Part shown: piece after piece, positions 1 through 5,797 of the stretch | Layout: every line of letters starts with the position of its first letter | Numbering within the stretch: position 1 is the first letter of the stretch | DNA from: Deltaproteobacteria bacterium | GTDB lineage: Bacteria; Desulfobacterota; Desulfobaccia; Desulfobaccales; 0-14-0-80-60-11 | Length of the DNA stretch: 12,437 nt | Direction of reading: 5' to 3' | Assembly (NCBI GenBank): GCA_019308625.1 | Contig: JAFDHU010000102.1 | Location: 1 to 12,437 of the forward strand | Made by a program: the position numbers and the translations under genes | The notes under the pieces: model-generated | Database searches by the model: none | The model's input: only the letters and a program-made list of their open reading frames with translations | Told to the model about the DNA's origin: nothing

Positions 1-173
1 AGAAGACTCAACAGACCAATCTGCTCCAGAGGCACCCCTTTAGTCCGCAAGAAAAAGGACAAAGTGGTTACCACAAACCCATAGGGCACCCCCTCGGCAA
101 AATACAACACCCCCACCACCAACAACTTCAGAGACAGGGACAACTCCGGCTGAGCTGATTTCCGCATATCCAT
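1..173 (-). CDS. MFS-type transporter, N-terminal fragment (runs off the left edge)
   Basis: Reading the minus strand from an ATG at 173-171 gives 57 codons open to the window edge; the rest of the gene lies outside. After a short polar N-terminus (residues 1-13) comes a hydrophobic stretch at about 15-42 containing LYFAEGVPYGF, then a polar loop with RTKGVPLEQIGLLSL. This pattern, a first membrane helix followed by a short loop and a G-V-x-L-E-Q-I-G-L motif entering the second helix, is typical of MFS carriers of the AmpG/PAT-like kind. Substrate cannot be inferred. No clear Shine-Dalgarno precedes the ATG at 173; a second in-frame ATG at 167-165 is an alternative start. The 5' leader is extremely G-rich (see 219-247). 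It is the same strand as cooC and lies downstream of it, but three palindromes separate them, so co-transcription is doubtful. Confidence 0.6.
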   Translation of the reverse strand, partial: MDMRKSAQPELSLSLKLLVVGVLYFAEGVPYGFVVTTLSFFLRTKGVPLEQIGLLSL

Positions 174-186
174 GGGTATTGAAATT

Positions 187-267
187 GGGGGGAGGGGGCC
201 AGGGACCACCGGACCCTGCCCCCTCCCCCCACCCCACCCCCAACCCCATAAAGGGGGTTGGGAGGGG
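187..267. repeat. Two adjacent GC-rich imperfect hairpins
   Basis: The first inverted repeat pairs 187-204 (six G, A, five G, CCAGGG) with 214-230 (CCCTG, five C, T, six C) around a 9-base loop, with one bulged base. The second pairs 232-247 (CCCCACCCCCAACCCC) with 253-267 (GGGGGTTGGGAGGGG) around ATAAA. They fill most of the 144-bp space between the transporter start and the cooC stop, together with a third palindrome at 275-312. They could end cooC transcription or be dispersed palindromic elements. No T-run follows on either strand, so a classical intrinsic terminator is not shown. Confidence 0.6.
219..247 (-). promoter_or_regulatory. G-quadruplex motif in the transporter leader
   Basis: On the minus strand there are five consecutive G-runs of 4, 5, 4, 6 and 5 G, separated by loops of TT, T, T and A. 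They correspond to C-runs at 244-247, 237-241, 232-235, 225-230 and 219-223 on the plus strand. This meets the usual G4 rule (four or more runs of at least three G with short loops) with room to spare. It lies 46-74 bases upstream of the transporter start codon on its sense strand, so it could form in the mRNA leader or in single-stranded DNA. Function is inference; it also overlaps arms of two hairpins. Confidence 0.5.
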
Positions 268-274
268 AGTTTAA

Positions 275-316
275 GGGGAGGGCGGGGGATTGGCAATCCC
301 CCGGCCCTCCCCTCAA
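275..316. repeat. Palindromic repeat, copy 1 (inverted relative to copy 2)
   Basis: A near-perfect palindrome spans 275-312: an arm of GGGGAGGGC plus GGGGGATTG pairs with CAATCCCCC plus GGCCCTCCCC, with a one-base centre and one bulge. The reverse complement of 280-316 is identical over 37 bases to 1687-1723. The element ends 1 base before the cooC stop codon (318-320), so it sits exactly at the 3' end of that gene. A dispersed REP-like element or a shared transcription-end structure are both possible. Confidence 0.75.
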
Positions 317-317
317 A

Positions 318-1082
318 TTACGACGTCTCCAGCTGCCTGCCGATTTCCTGGGCGGCGGTGACCAGGGCGGGGCTGAGTTCATAGGGGGGCCGGCCTGTGA
401 GGTCGGCTTCAATGACCTTGTCGTCGTAGGGCAGAAAGCCCAGGATGGGAAGGTCCGGGAGGTGTTTCTCCAGGAATTCTCGGTCTTGGTCTGTGCGTAT
501 CTTGTTGCCCACGAGGCTCACTTTAGTGAGTCCCAGGTCCTGGGCCAGGTTCCGCACGTGTTCCGCGGTTTCAATACTGCGCCGGCCGGGCTCCACCACC
601 ACGATGAGGCGGTCCACCCCCCGGACGGTGGCCCGGCCCAGGTGTTCAATGCCGGCTTCCATGTCCATGACCACCACCTCATCCCGGAACAGGACCATGT
701 GGGTCACCAGGGTGCGCAGGAGCACACTCTCCGGGCAGACGCAGCCGCTGCCGCCTTTTTTGACGCCGCCCATGACGATGAGTTTGACCCCGTTGAGCTG
801 GCGGGAGAATTTGTCCGGGATGTCGTCCACCTTGGGGTTCATCTTGAAGAAGCCCCCATACTTGCCGGGCTCGGATTCGGTGCGCTCGGCTACCAGTTGC
901 TTCATTTCGCTGAGGGGCACAATGTTTTGGGGGTCCGGGATGCCCAGGGCCAAGGCCAGGTTGGCGTCCGGGTCGGCGTCCACGGCCAGCACTTTTTTGC
1001 CCTGTTGGCGGAAATAGTGGATGAGCAGGGCAGCCAGGGTGGTTTTGCCCACCCCGCCCTTGCCGCTGATGGCGATTTTCAT
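318..1082 (-). CDS. cooC: CooC-type ATPase, carbon monoxide dehydrogenase nickel-insertion/maturation factor
   Basis: A 254-residue cytoplasmic P-loop ATPase of the MinD/ParA-like SIMIBI class. It starts with MKIAISGKGGVGKTT, a deviant Walker A with the signature lysine (K8) at residues 7-15, followed by the DADPDAN switch (35-41). The CVC pair (C114, C116, in GSGCVCPE) is the metal-binding CxC motif of CooC dimers. Walker B is VVVMDMEAG (136-144), and NK at 193-194 lies in the usual base-recognition region. In known systems CooC hydrolyses ATP while helping to load nickel into the C-cluster of CODH. The ATG has a good ribosome site, GGAGG at 1095-1091, 8 bases upstream. No CODH/ACS genes are in the window, so it looks like a separately placed maturation gene, and the exact client is not shown. 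The call CooC versus a close CooC-like paralogue is fairly safe because of the CxC motif. Confidence 0.88.
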   Translation of the reverse strand: MKIAISGKGGVGKTTLAALLIHYFRQQGKKVLAVDADPDANLALALGIPDPQNIVPLSEMKQLVAERTESEPGKYGGFFKMNPKVDDIPDKFSRQLNGVKLIVMGGVKKGGSGCVCPESVLLRTLVTHMVLFRDEVVVMDMEAGIEHLGRATVRGVDRLIVVVEPGRRSIETAEHVRNLAQDLGLTKVSLVGNKIRTDQDREFLEKHLPDLPILGFLPYDDKVIEADLTGRPPYELSPALVTAAQEIGRQLETS

Positions 1083-1234
1083 GGCGGATGCCTCCAGAAA
1101 GGAACTTTGCTATAGAAGTAGGCTGTCTGATGCATTAAACTACCATATCTTGCTGTCAGCCGGTATGCCCGGCCGGGATTTTTTGTGGCGGCCGGGGGAA
1201 ACCGGCGGCTCAACGCTGAGTCGGGGGAAATGTC
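1083..1234. promoter_or_regulatory. Divergent intergenic region between cooC and the thioesterase gene
   Basis: These 152 bases separate two divergent genes, so promoters for both should lie here. The only clear element is the cooC ribosome site (GGAGG, minus strand, 1095-1091). The central part (about 1097-1160) is AT-richer than its surroundings, as expected for a promoter, but no convincing -35/-10 pair was found on either strand. CGGCCGGG occurs twice, at 1170-1177 and 1189-1196, on both sides of a T6 run (1179-1184). Its role is unknown. Confidence 0.35.
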
Positions 1235-1675
1235 ATGGCGGGGAGTGTGAAGCCTTTGACCGCGGAGGTGGAAGCCGGCCTCCGGGAGCGGCTGGCGAAC
1301 AATCCGGTGGTGAATTTTTTCGGGGCCAGGGTGCCGGAGCTGGGCGAGGGCTTTGCCCACTTTGCCCTGCCAGTGCGCCGGGACTTTCTCAATTCCCAGG
1401 GCTTTTTGCAGGGCGGGGTCATCGCCTCCCTGGCGGATGAGGCCGTAGCCTATGCCCTGTTCAGCCTGGTGCCGGAAGGGGAGATGATCAGCACTGTGGA
1501 GATGAAAGTCAACTTTCTGGCCCCGGTGCAGCAGGGGACCATTGAGGCCCGGGCCCGCATCACCAAGCGGGGGCGCACCATCTCCCTGGGGGAAGTGGAG
1601 GTGACCCAAGGCGACCGCCTCATCGCCAAAGGTCTGTGTACTTATATCCATCTCACTCCGCCCCAGGCGGCCTAG
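1235..1675 (+). CDS. PaaI-type hotdog-fold acyl-CoA thioesterase
   Basis: A 146-residue single-domain protein, the usual length for the 4HBT/PaaI family of thioesterases, which hydrolyse acyl- or aryl-CoA thioesters in the cytoplasm. The family core is at residues 53-75: N53, G56, then LQGGVIASLADEAVAYA. The acidic residue at the catalytic position is present (D68, nine after the motif start). The first residue of the usual HGG motif is Q59 instead of His. The later STVEMKVNFLAPV (86-98) and the ARITKRGRTISLGEVEV strands (107-123) also fit. The substrate cannot be told. The ATG at 1235 has only a weak G-rich ribosome site (about 1222-1227), and no better in-frame start was found. It converges with the peptidase gene at 1739, with a palindrome between them. 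Confidence 0.85.
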   Translation: MAGSVKPLTAEVEAGLRERLANNPVVNFFGARVPELGEGFAHFALPVRRDFLNSQGFLQGGVIASLADEAVAYALFSLVPEGEMISTVEMKVNFLAPVQQGTIEARARITKRGRTISLGEVEVTQGDRLIAKGLCTYIHLTPPQAA

Positions 1676-1686
1676 GACGTAGGTTG

Positions 1687-1723
1687 TTGAGGGGAGGGCC
1701 GGGGGATTGCCAATCCCCCGCCC
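1687..1723. repeat. Palindromic repeat, copy 2, between convergent genes
   Basis: The core GGGGGATTGCCAATCCCCC (1701-1719) is a perfect hairpin with a three-base or smaller loop, extended by GGGGAGGGCC on the left and GCCC on the right. The 37 bases are identical to the reverse complement of 280-316. The element fills most of the 63-bp gap between the thioesterase stop (1673-1675) and the peptidase stop (1739-1741), where a bidirectional transcription terminator would be useful. No T-run is seen. Confidence 0.75.
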
Positions 1724-1738
1724 CCAACCATTCCTTCA

Positions 1739-2857
1739 TTAATCCGCCCATTCATAGAAGCCCAACTCGGTCAGGACTTGGGCTCCCTCCGTCTCAAGGA
1801 GCACCATATCTTCCAGGCGCACTCCACCCCACCCCGGCAGGTAAATGCCGGGCTCCACGGTGAAGATGCTGCCGGCCTTGAGTCGGGTGGCTCGCTCCTG
1901 GTAAGGGCTCAGGCTGGGGGCTTCGTGTACTGCCAGACCCACGCCGTGGCCCAAAGAGTGGCCGAAGGCCTCCCCATAGCCGGCCTGGGTGAGCAGGTCC
2001 CGGGCCAAGGCGTCGGCCTCCAGACTGTTCAGGCCTGCCCGGATACCTGCTTCGGCCCGGGCTTGGGCTCGGCGCACCAAGGTATAAATCTCCTTGAAGC
2101 GTTCCGGGGGCTCTCCGAGGATAAGGGTGCGGGTGAAGTCGGCGCAGTAGCCTTCCATCCGGGCCCCCATGTCAATAATAATGGGCTCTCCGGGCCGGAG
2201 GACCTTCTCCGTGGGCTGGTGGTGGGGCCGGGCGCTGTTGGGGCCCGCGGCCACGATGGGCGCAAAGGCCACCCCCTCCGACCCCCCCTCCCGCAGACGC
2301 TTTTCAATTTCCCAGGCCACCTGGCGCTCGGTGAGACCGGGAGCCAGCCAGGCCGCCACTTCGGTGAACACTGCTTCGGTTAGCCGCAAAGCCTTGCGGA
2401 CGGCCGCCACTTCCTCCGGGGTCTTGACCTCCCGTAGCTCCTCCACCAAGCCTTCCCGGGGGAGCCATTCCCCTTGCCAGCCTGCCTCAGCCGTCTGCTT
2501 CACCAGACGTTCATAGTTTCTGAAGGAGATATAGGCGGACTCAAAACCCAGGCGCCTGATTCCGGCGGCCTGAAGCAGCTCCGCCAAGGCGGCCCCCAAG
2601 TTGTCCTGGTAGACCGTCACTGTGAACTCCCGGGCCTCCCCGGCCGCCCATTCCCGATAGCGGAAGTCGGTGAGAAGGTGAGTCTCCCGGGCAGTGACCA
2701 GCAGAAAACCGCAGCTTTCGGTGAACATCTCTTCCCGGGCGGTGAAGCCGGAAAGATAGCGGCGGTTCTCCGGTCCGGCCACCAGGAGGGCCTCCAGGTC
2801 CCTGGCGGCCAGCAGGTCCCTGAGCGCTGCCAGCCGCTGTTCTTCAGCAGATGCCAT
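1739..2857 (-). CDS. pepP: M24-family Xaa-Pro aminopeptidase
   Basis: A 372-residue cytoplasmic metallopeptidase removing N-terminal residues that precede proline. The N-terminal creatinase-like domain covers about 1-140 (LVAGPENRRYLSGF at 25-38), and the pita-bread catalytic domain about 148-372. All five dinuclear-metal ligands are visible: D229 (IIIDMG), D240 (CADFTR), H304 (HSLGHGVG), E335 (VEPGIYLP) and E349 (VRLEDMV). The substrate-proximal H212 (RPHHQPTEK) and H311 are present too. The length matches the short PepQ/PepP-like prolidases common in Firmicutes and deltaproteobacteria. Dipeptidase (PepQ) versus aminopeptidase (PepP) cannot be settled from sequence, so the symbol is tentative. 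The ATG at 2857 has a weak ribosome site. It is divergent from the chemotaxis cluster and apparently unrelated to it. Confidence 0.88.
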   Translation of the reverse strand: MASAEEQRLAALRDLLAARDLEALLVAGPENRRYLSGFTAREEMFTESCGFLLVTARETHLLTDFRYREWAAGEAREFTVTVYQDNLGAALAELLQAAGIRRLGFESAYISFRNYERLVKQTAEAGWQGEWLPREGLVEELREVKTPEEVAAVRKALRLTEAVFTEVAAWLAPGLTERQVAWEIEKRLREGGSEGVAFAPIVAAGPNSARPHHQPTEKVLRPGEPIIIDMGARMEGYCADFTRTLILGEPPERFKEIYTLVRRAQARAEAGIRAGLNSLEADALARDLLTQAGYGEAFGHSLGHGVGLAVHEAPSLSPYQERATRLKAGSIFTVEPGIYLPGWGGVRLEDMVLLETEGAQVLTELGFYEWAD

Positions 2858-2917
2858 ATCCAGGATTCTTTAAAAAATCTCGGTGAATTGCAAGCAAAAG
2901 AAAAAAAACAACCCGGC

Positions 2918-2945
2918 TAAAGATTCGCCCCCTTTCGGTCGAAAA
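2918..2945 (+). promoter_or_regulatory. Candidate sigma-28 (FliA) promoter for the chemotaxis cluster
   Basis: TAAAGATT (2918-2925) and GTCGAAAA (2938-2945) are separated by 12 bases. The flagellar sigma-28 consensus from enteric bacteria is TAAAGTTT-N11-GCCGATAA. The -35 matches 7 of 8 and the -10 matches 6 of 8, with a spacer one base longer. The site lies 47 bases upstream of the cheY start, inside the only divergent gap before the cluster, where such a promoter is expected. An A-rich tract (about 2895-2909) just upstream could act as an UP-like element. It is supported by position and match only. Confidence 0.45.
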
Positions 2946-2992
2946 GTCATCAGACCCAACCTAACGGGATGGTGAGATGAGGAAGGCGGGGC

Positions 2993-3403
2993 ATGAGCAA
3001 GGGAATTGATTTCTCCATGAAGGTGCTGGTGGTGGACGATTTCGCCACCATGCGGAAAATCATCCGCAACGTTCTCAAGCAGATCGGCTTTGAAAATATC
3101 GCCGAGGCAGAGGACGGTGCGGCCGCTCTGCAGATCATCGGGCAGGAGAAGGTGGGGCTGGTGGTAACCGACTGGAACATGCCCAACATGGATGGCTTGG
3201 AGCTCCTGAAAAATATCCGGCGGAATCCTGGCAGCGCTCATCTGCCCGTGTTGATGGTCACCGCCGAAGGCATGAAGGACAATGTCCTGGAGGCGGTTAA
3301 GGCCGGGGTGAGCAACTATGTGGTGAAGCCCTTCACCGCTGAAGTGCTGCAGGAAAAGATTGAGGCGATTTTCAGAAAGCTGGCCGCCCAAGGCTCGGCC
3401 TAA
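2993..3403 (+). CDS. cheY: CheY, single-domain chemotaxis response regulator
   Basis: A 136-residue receiver domain protein. CheA phosphorylates it, and CheY-P then binds the flagellar switch or another output. The acidic pocket is D15 and D16 (VLVVDD), the phosphoacceptor D60 (VVTDWNMPNMDG), T90 (MVTAE) and K112 (YVVKPF), with the aromatic switch residue Y109. All are intact, and no output domain follows. The start at 2993 is chosen because of a good ribosome site (GAGGAAGG, 2979-2986, 6 bases upstream); ATG 3017 would give a shorter form without a comparable site. It is the first gene of the cluster, and its stop is 6 bases before cheA. Of the two CheY proteins in the window, this one most resembles the canonical motor-binding type (ATMRKIIRN, TAE, YVVKPFT), but its target is inference. 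Confidence 0.92.
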   Translation: MSKGIDFSMKVLVVDDFATMRKIIRNVLKQIGFENIAEAEDGAAALQIIGQEKVGLVVTDWNMPNMDGLELLKNIRRNPGSAHLPVLMVTAEGMKDNVLEAVKAGVSNYVVKPFTAEVLQEKIEAIFRKLAAQGSA

Positions 3404-3409
3404 TCACGT

Positions 3410-5608
3410 TTGTCAAAGGTGAATAAGGACTTGTCGGGCAAATCCCCTCATCACCAGGAGTTCACCGCCGATCTGGAGCAGTTGGCCCTCAAGGCCGTGA
3501 TGCTGACGGAAGACGACCTGCCGGCGGTGGGAGCCTTTCTCAAGGACCTGGAAAGCCTGCAGGAGAAGCTCGCGGCGAGTTCCGCCCCGGAGGCTGCCGA
3601 TTTGGTGTCCCAATTGGTGGAGGTGGCCCACCGTCTGGTCCTTCAGGAGATAGCGGACGCGGTCCAGGCTCTGGAAATCATCAGCCTGGGAGTGAGCCTG
3701 TTGCAAAAGTGGGTCCGACAGGGGGGATGGTTCCGCTCTGAGGAAGAGTGGCGCCAATACTGCCGGCTCCTGGAAGAGGCGGGCCTCACCGCCCCTGGCT
3801 CCGGGGAGGCCCCGCCAGAGGTCCCCGGGGCTCCGGCCTTTGAAGACCCGGAACTGCTGGCCAACTTTCTGACTGAGGCTCGGGAGCATCTGGAGGGGAT
3901 TGAGACCCGTCTGATCCATCTGGAGCAGCATCCGCAGGATTTGGCTGCGGTCAATGCCATCTTCCGCCCTTTCCACACCATCAAGGGGGTGGCCGGCTTC
4001 CTCAACCTGGCCCAGATCCAGGAGCTGAGCCATGAGGTGGAGTTCCTTTTGGATGAGGTGCGCAACGGCCGGTTGCCGGTGTCCTCGGAACTGGTGGACA
4101 CAGTGCTGGCGGGAGTGGACCTCCTGAGGGCCATGCTGGCGGACCTGGAGGAGGCCATGACCGAATCCCGGGCTCTCCGGGAGTTTGATCTAACGCCCAT
4201 AAAGGCCAGGATTCCGACTCTTCGGGAAGCTGCCTCCCAGCACCCCCGTTTGGGGGAGATTCTGGTGGATCAGGGGGTGGTCCCTCCGGAGGAGGTGGCG
4301 GCTTCTCTGGCCCGGCAGGAAGCCGAGTACCGGACCCGGCCCCTGGGAGAGCTCCTGGTGGAGGAGGGCAAGGCACCGCCCCGGACGGTGGCCGGAGCTT
4401 TGGTGCAGCAGATGGCCGCCGCCCGCGCCGGAGGAGAGACCGTCACGCCAGCCACCGTCAAGGTGGACCTGGCCAAGGTGGACCTCCTGGTGGACCTGAT
4501 GGGAGAGTTGGTCATTATTCAGAGCCAGGTGCGCCAGAGTCCTGTCATCGCCGCGGCCACCGACCAGAAGCTGGTGCGGGATTTGGGCCAGATGTCCCGC
4601 ATCACCTCGGACCTGCAGCGCATTTCCATGTCCCTGCGCATGGTGCCCATCGGCGCCACCTTCCGCAAGATGGTACGCCTGGTGCGGGATCTGTCCCACA
4701 AAGTAGGGAAACGGGTGAGCCTGCTCCTGGAAGGCGAGGAGACCGAAATCGACCGTAACATGGTGGAGGCCATCTACGATCCTCTGGTGCATCTGGTGCG
4801 GAATGCCGTGGACCACGGCCTGGAGACGCCGGCCGAGAGGGAGGCCCAAGGCAAGCCGCCGGAGGGCCGGCTGTGGCTCAGGGCTTATCAAAAAGGTGGC
4901 AATATCGTCATTGAAATTGAGGACGACGGCCGGGGTCTGGACCGGGAGGCCATCCTGGCCCGAGCCCGGGAGCGGGGCCTGGTGGCGGCTGAGGAGAACC
5001 TGCCCTCTGCTCGCATAGACAGCCTGATTTTTGAACCGGGCTTCAGCACTGCCCGGCAGGTCAGCGAGGTCTCCGGTCGGGGCGTGGGGATGGATGTGGT
5101 AAAGCAGACCGTGGAACATCTCCGGGGCAAGATAGAAACCTTCTCCCAGCCCGGCCAGGGCACCCGCTTCACCCTGAGGCTCCCCCTGACCTTGGCCATC
5201 ATTGACGGCCTGGTGGTCCGGGTGGGCCGGGAGCGCTATATCCTGCCGGCGGTGGGGGTGCGGGAGTCCGTGCGCCCCAAGGCCGAAGACTGCTTCACCG
5301 TGGCTGGCCGGGGAGAGCTGCTGCGGGTCCGGGAGCAGCTTCTTCCCCTGGTGCGCCTGCACCGCCTCCTGGGCACCGGCAACGGCGATATCCCTGCCAC
5401 CGAAGCCTTGGCCCTGGTGGTGGAACAGGAAGGCTGCCAGAAGGCCCTGTTGGTGGACGAAATTCTGGGCAAACAGGAGGTGGTCATCAAGTCCCTGGGG
5501 CCCATGTTCCAACACATCCCCGGAGTGGCCGGGGGCACCATCCTGGGGGATGGCCGGGTGGGGCTCATTCTGGATTTGGGGGGCATCTTTGCGCTGGAGC
5601 AAGGTTAA
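3410..5608 (+). CDS. cheA: CheA chemotaxis histidine kinase with atypical N-terminus and inserted tandem repeats
   Basis: A 732-residue kinase that autophosphorylates and passes phosphate to CheY and CheB. Residues 1-140 are a mostly helical extension of unknown role. P1/HPt is about 145-252, with the phosphorylated H189 (FHTIKG). Between P1 and P3 are two repeats (about 280-303 and 311-334, period 31) with LGEILV and LGELLV in place of a recognisable P2. P3 dimerisation starts near 350 (LVDLMGELVIIQSQ). The ATPase has the N box (N465, VRNAVDHG), G1 (D505-G509, DDGRG), F box (FEPGFST, 541-547) and G2 (GRGVGMD, 556-562). P5, the CheW-like coupling domain, runs from about 595 to the end. The start is uncertain: TTG 3410 follows the cheY stop by 6 bases without a clear ribosome site, and GTG 3419 or ATG 3500 are alternatives. 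Translational coupling to cheY is likely. Confidence 0.93.
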   Translation: MSKVNKDLSGKSPHHQEFTADLEQLALKAVMLTEDDLPAVGAFLKDLESLQEKLAASSAPEAADLVSQLVEVAHRLVLQEIADAVQALEIISLGVSLLQKWVRQGGWFRSEEEWRQYCRLLEEAGLTAPGSGEAPPEVPGAPAFEDPELLANFLTEAREHLEGIETRLIHLEQHPQDLAAVNAIFRPFHTIKGVAGFLNLAQIQELSHEVEFLLDEVRNGRLPVSSELVDTVLAGVDLLRAMLADLEEAMTESRALREFDLTPIKARIPTLREAASQHPRLGEILVDQGVVPPEEVAASLARQEAEYRTRPLGELLVEEGKAPPRTVAGALVQQMAAARAGGETVTPATVKVDLAKVDLLVDLMGELVIIQSQVRQSPVIAAATDQKLVRDLGQMSRITSDLQRISMSLRMVPIGATFRKMVRLVRDLSHKVGKRVSLLLEGEETEIDRNMVEAIYDPLVHLVRNAVDHGLETPAEREAQGKPPEGRLWLRAYQKGGNIVIEIEDDGRGLDREAILARARERGLVAAEENLPSARIDSLIFEPGFSTARQVSEVSGRGVGMDVVKQTVEHLRGKIETFSQPGQGTRFTLRLPLTLAIIDGLVVRVGRERYILPAVGVRESVRPKAEDCFTVAGRGELLRVREQLLPLVRLHRLLGTGNGDIPATEALALVVEQEGCQKALLVDEILGKQEVVIKSLGPMFQHIPGVAGGTILGDGRVGLILDLGGIFALEQG

Positions 5609-5797
5609 GGGTTTCAACGACTGGCCGGACAAAGGCTCCGCCGTACAGGTGTTGGCCTGTGGTCTGATGGCTCACCCGACTGTTAGGGAGGATGGATAAT
5701 AATTTCCAGCACGAACCAGCGCCTCCCAGCATCAGCGCCGGAGGTCGTCTTTGGGGCCTGAGGGTGGGGCCGAGAAGTAAGCAAAAGGAGGATAGCA
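5609..5797 (+). promoter_or_regulatory. Long leader before the chemoreceptor gene
   Basis: This 189-base gap is unusually long for this cluster. Visible structure includes an ACAGG/CCTGT stem (5645-5649 with 5656-5660, loop TGTTGG) and a CCTCC/GGAGG pair around the AGCATCAG region (about 5726-5752). The ribosome site AGGAGG (5786-5791) sits 6 bases before the mcp ATG. A loose sigma-28-like match, TAAGGGTT-N10-GCCGGACA, begins at the cheA stop codon (5606). A separate promoter or an RNA regulatory element would explain the length; neither is proved. Confidence 0.3.

Noticed and set aside
258..1115. A 285-codon plus-strand frame opposite cooC
   Set aside because: Antisense shadow of cooC; the predicted protein is His/Val/Ala-rich without domain features.
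1161..1184. Hairpin plus T6 between cooC and the thioesterase gene as an intrinsic terminator
   Set aside because: The palindrome has almost no loop, and a terminator here would lie between divergent promoters with no gene reading into it.
4190..5632. A long open frame on the minus strand opposite cheA (480 codons)
   Set aside because: It mirrors cheA codon structure in GC-rich DNA; its translation is His/Gln/Pro-rich and matches no family, while cheA has every kinase motif.
5625..5700. A c-di-GMP (GEMM) riboswitch
   Set aside because: Only loose likeness; the conserved GCAAACC, GNRA loop and CGCAAAGCC elements are not present in order, so it is not called as a feature.
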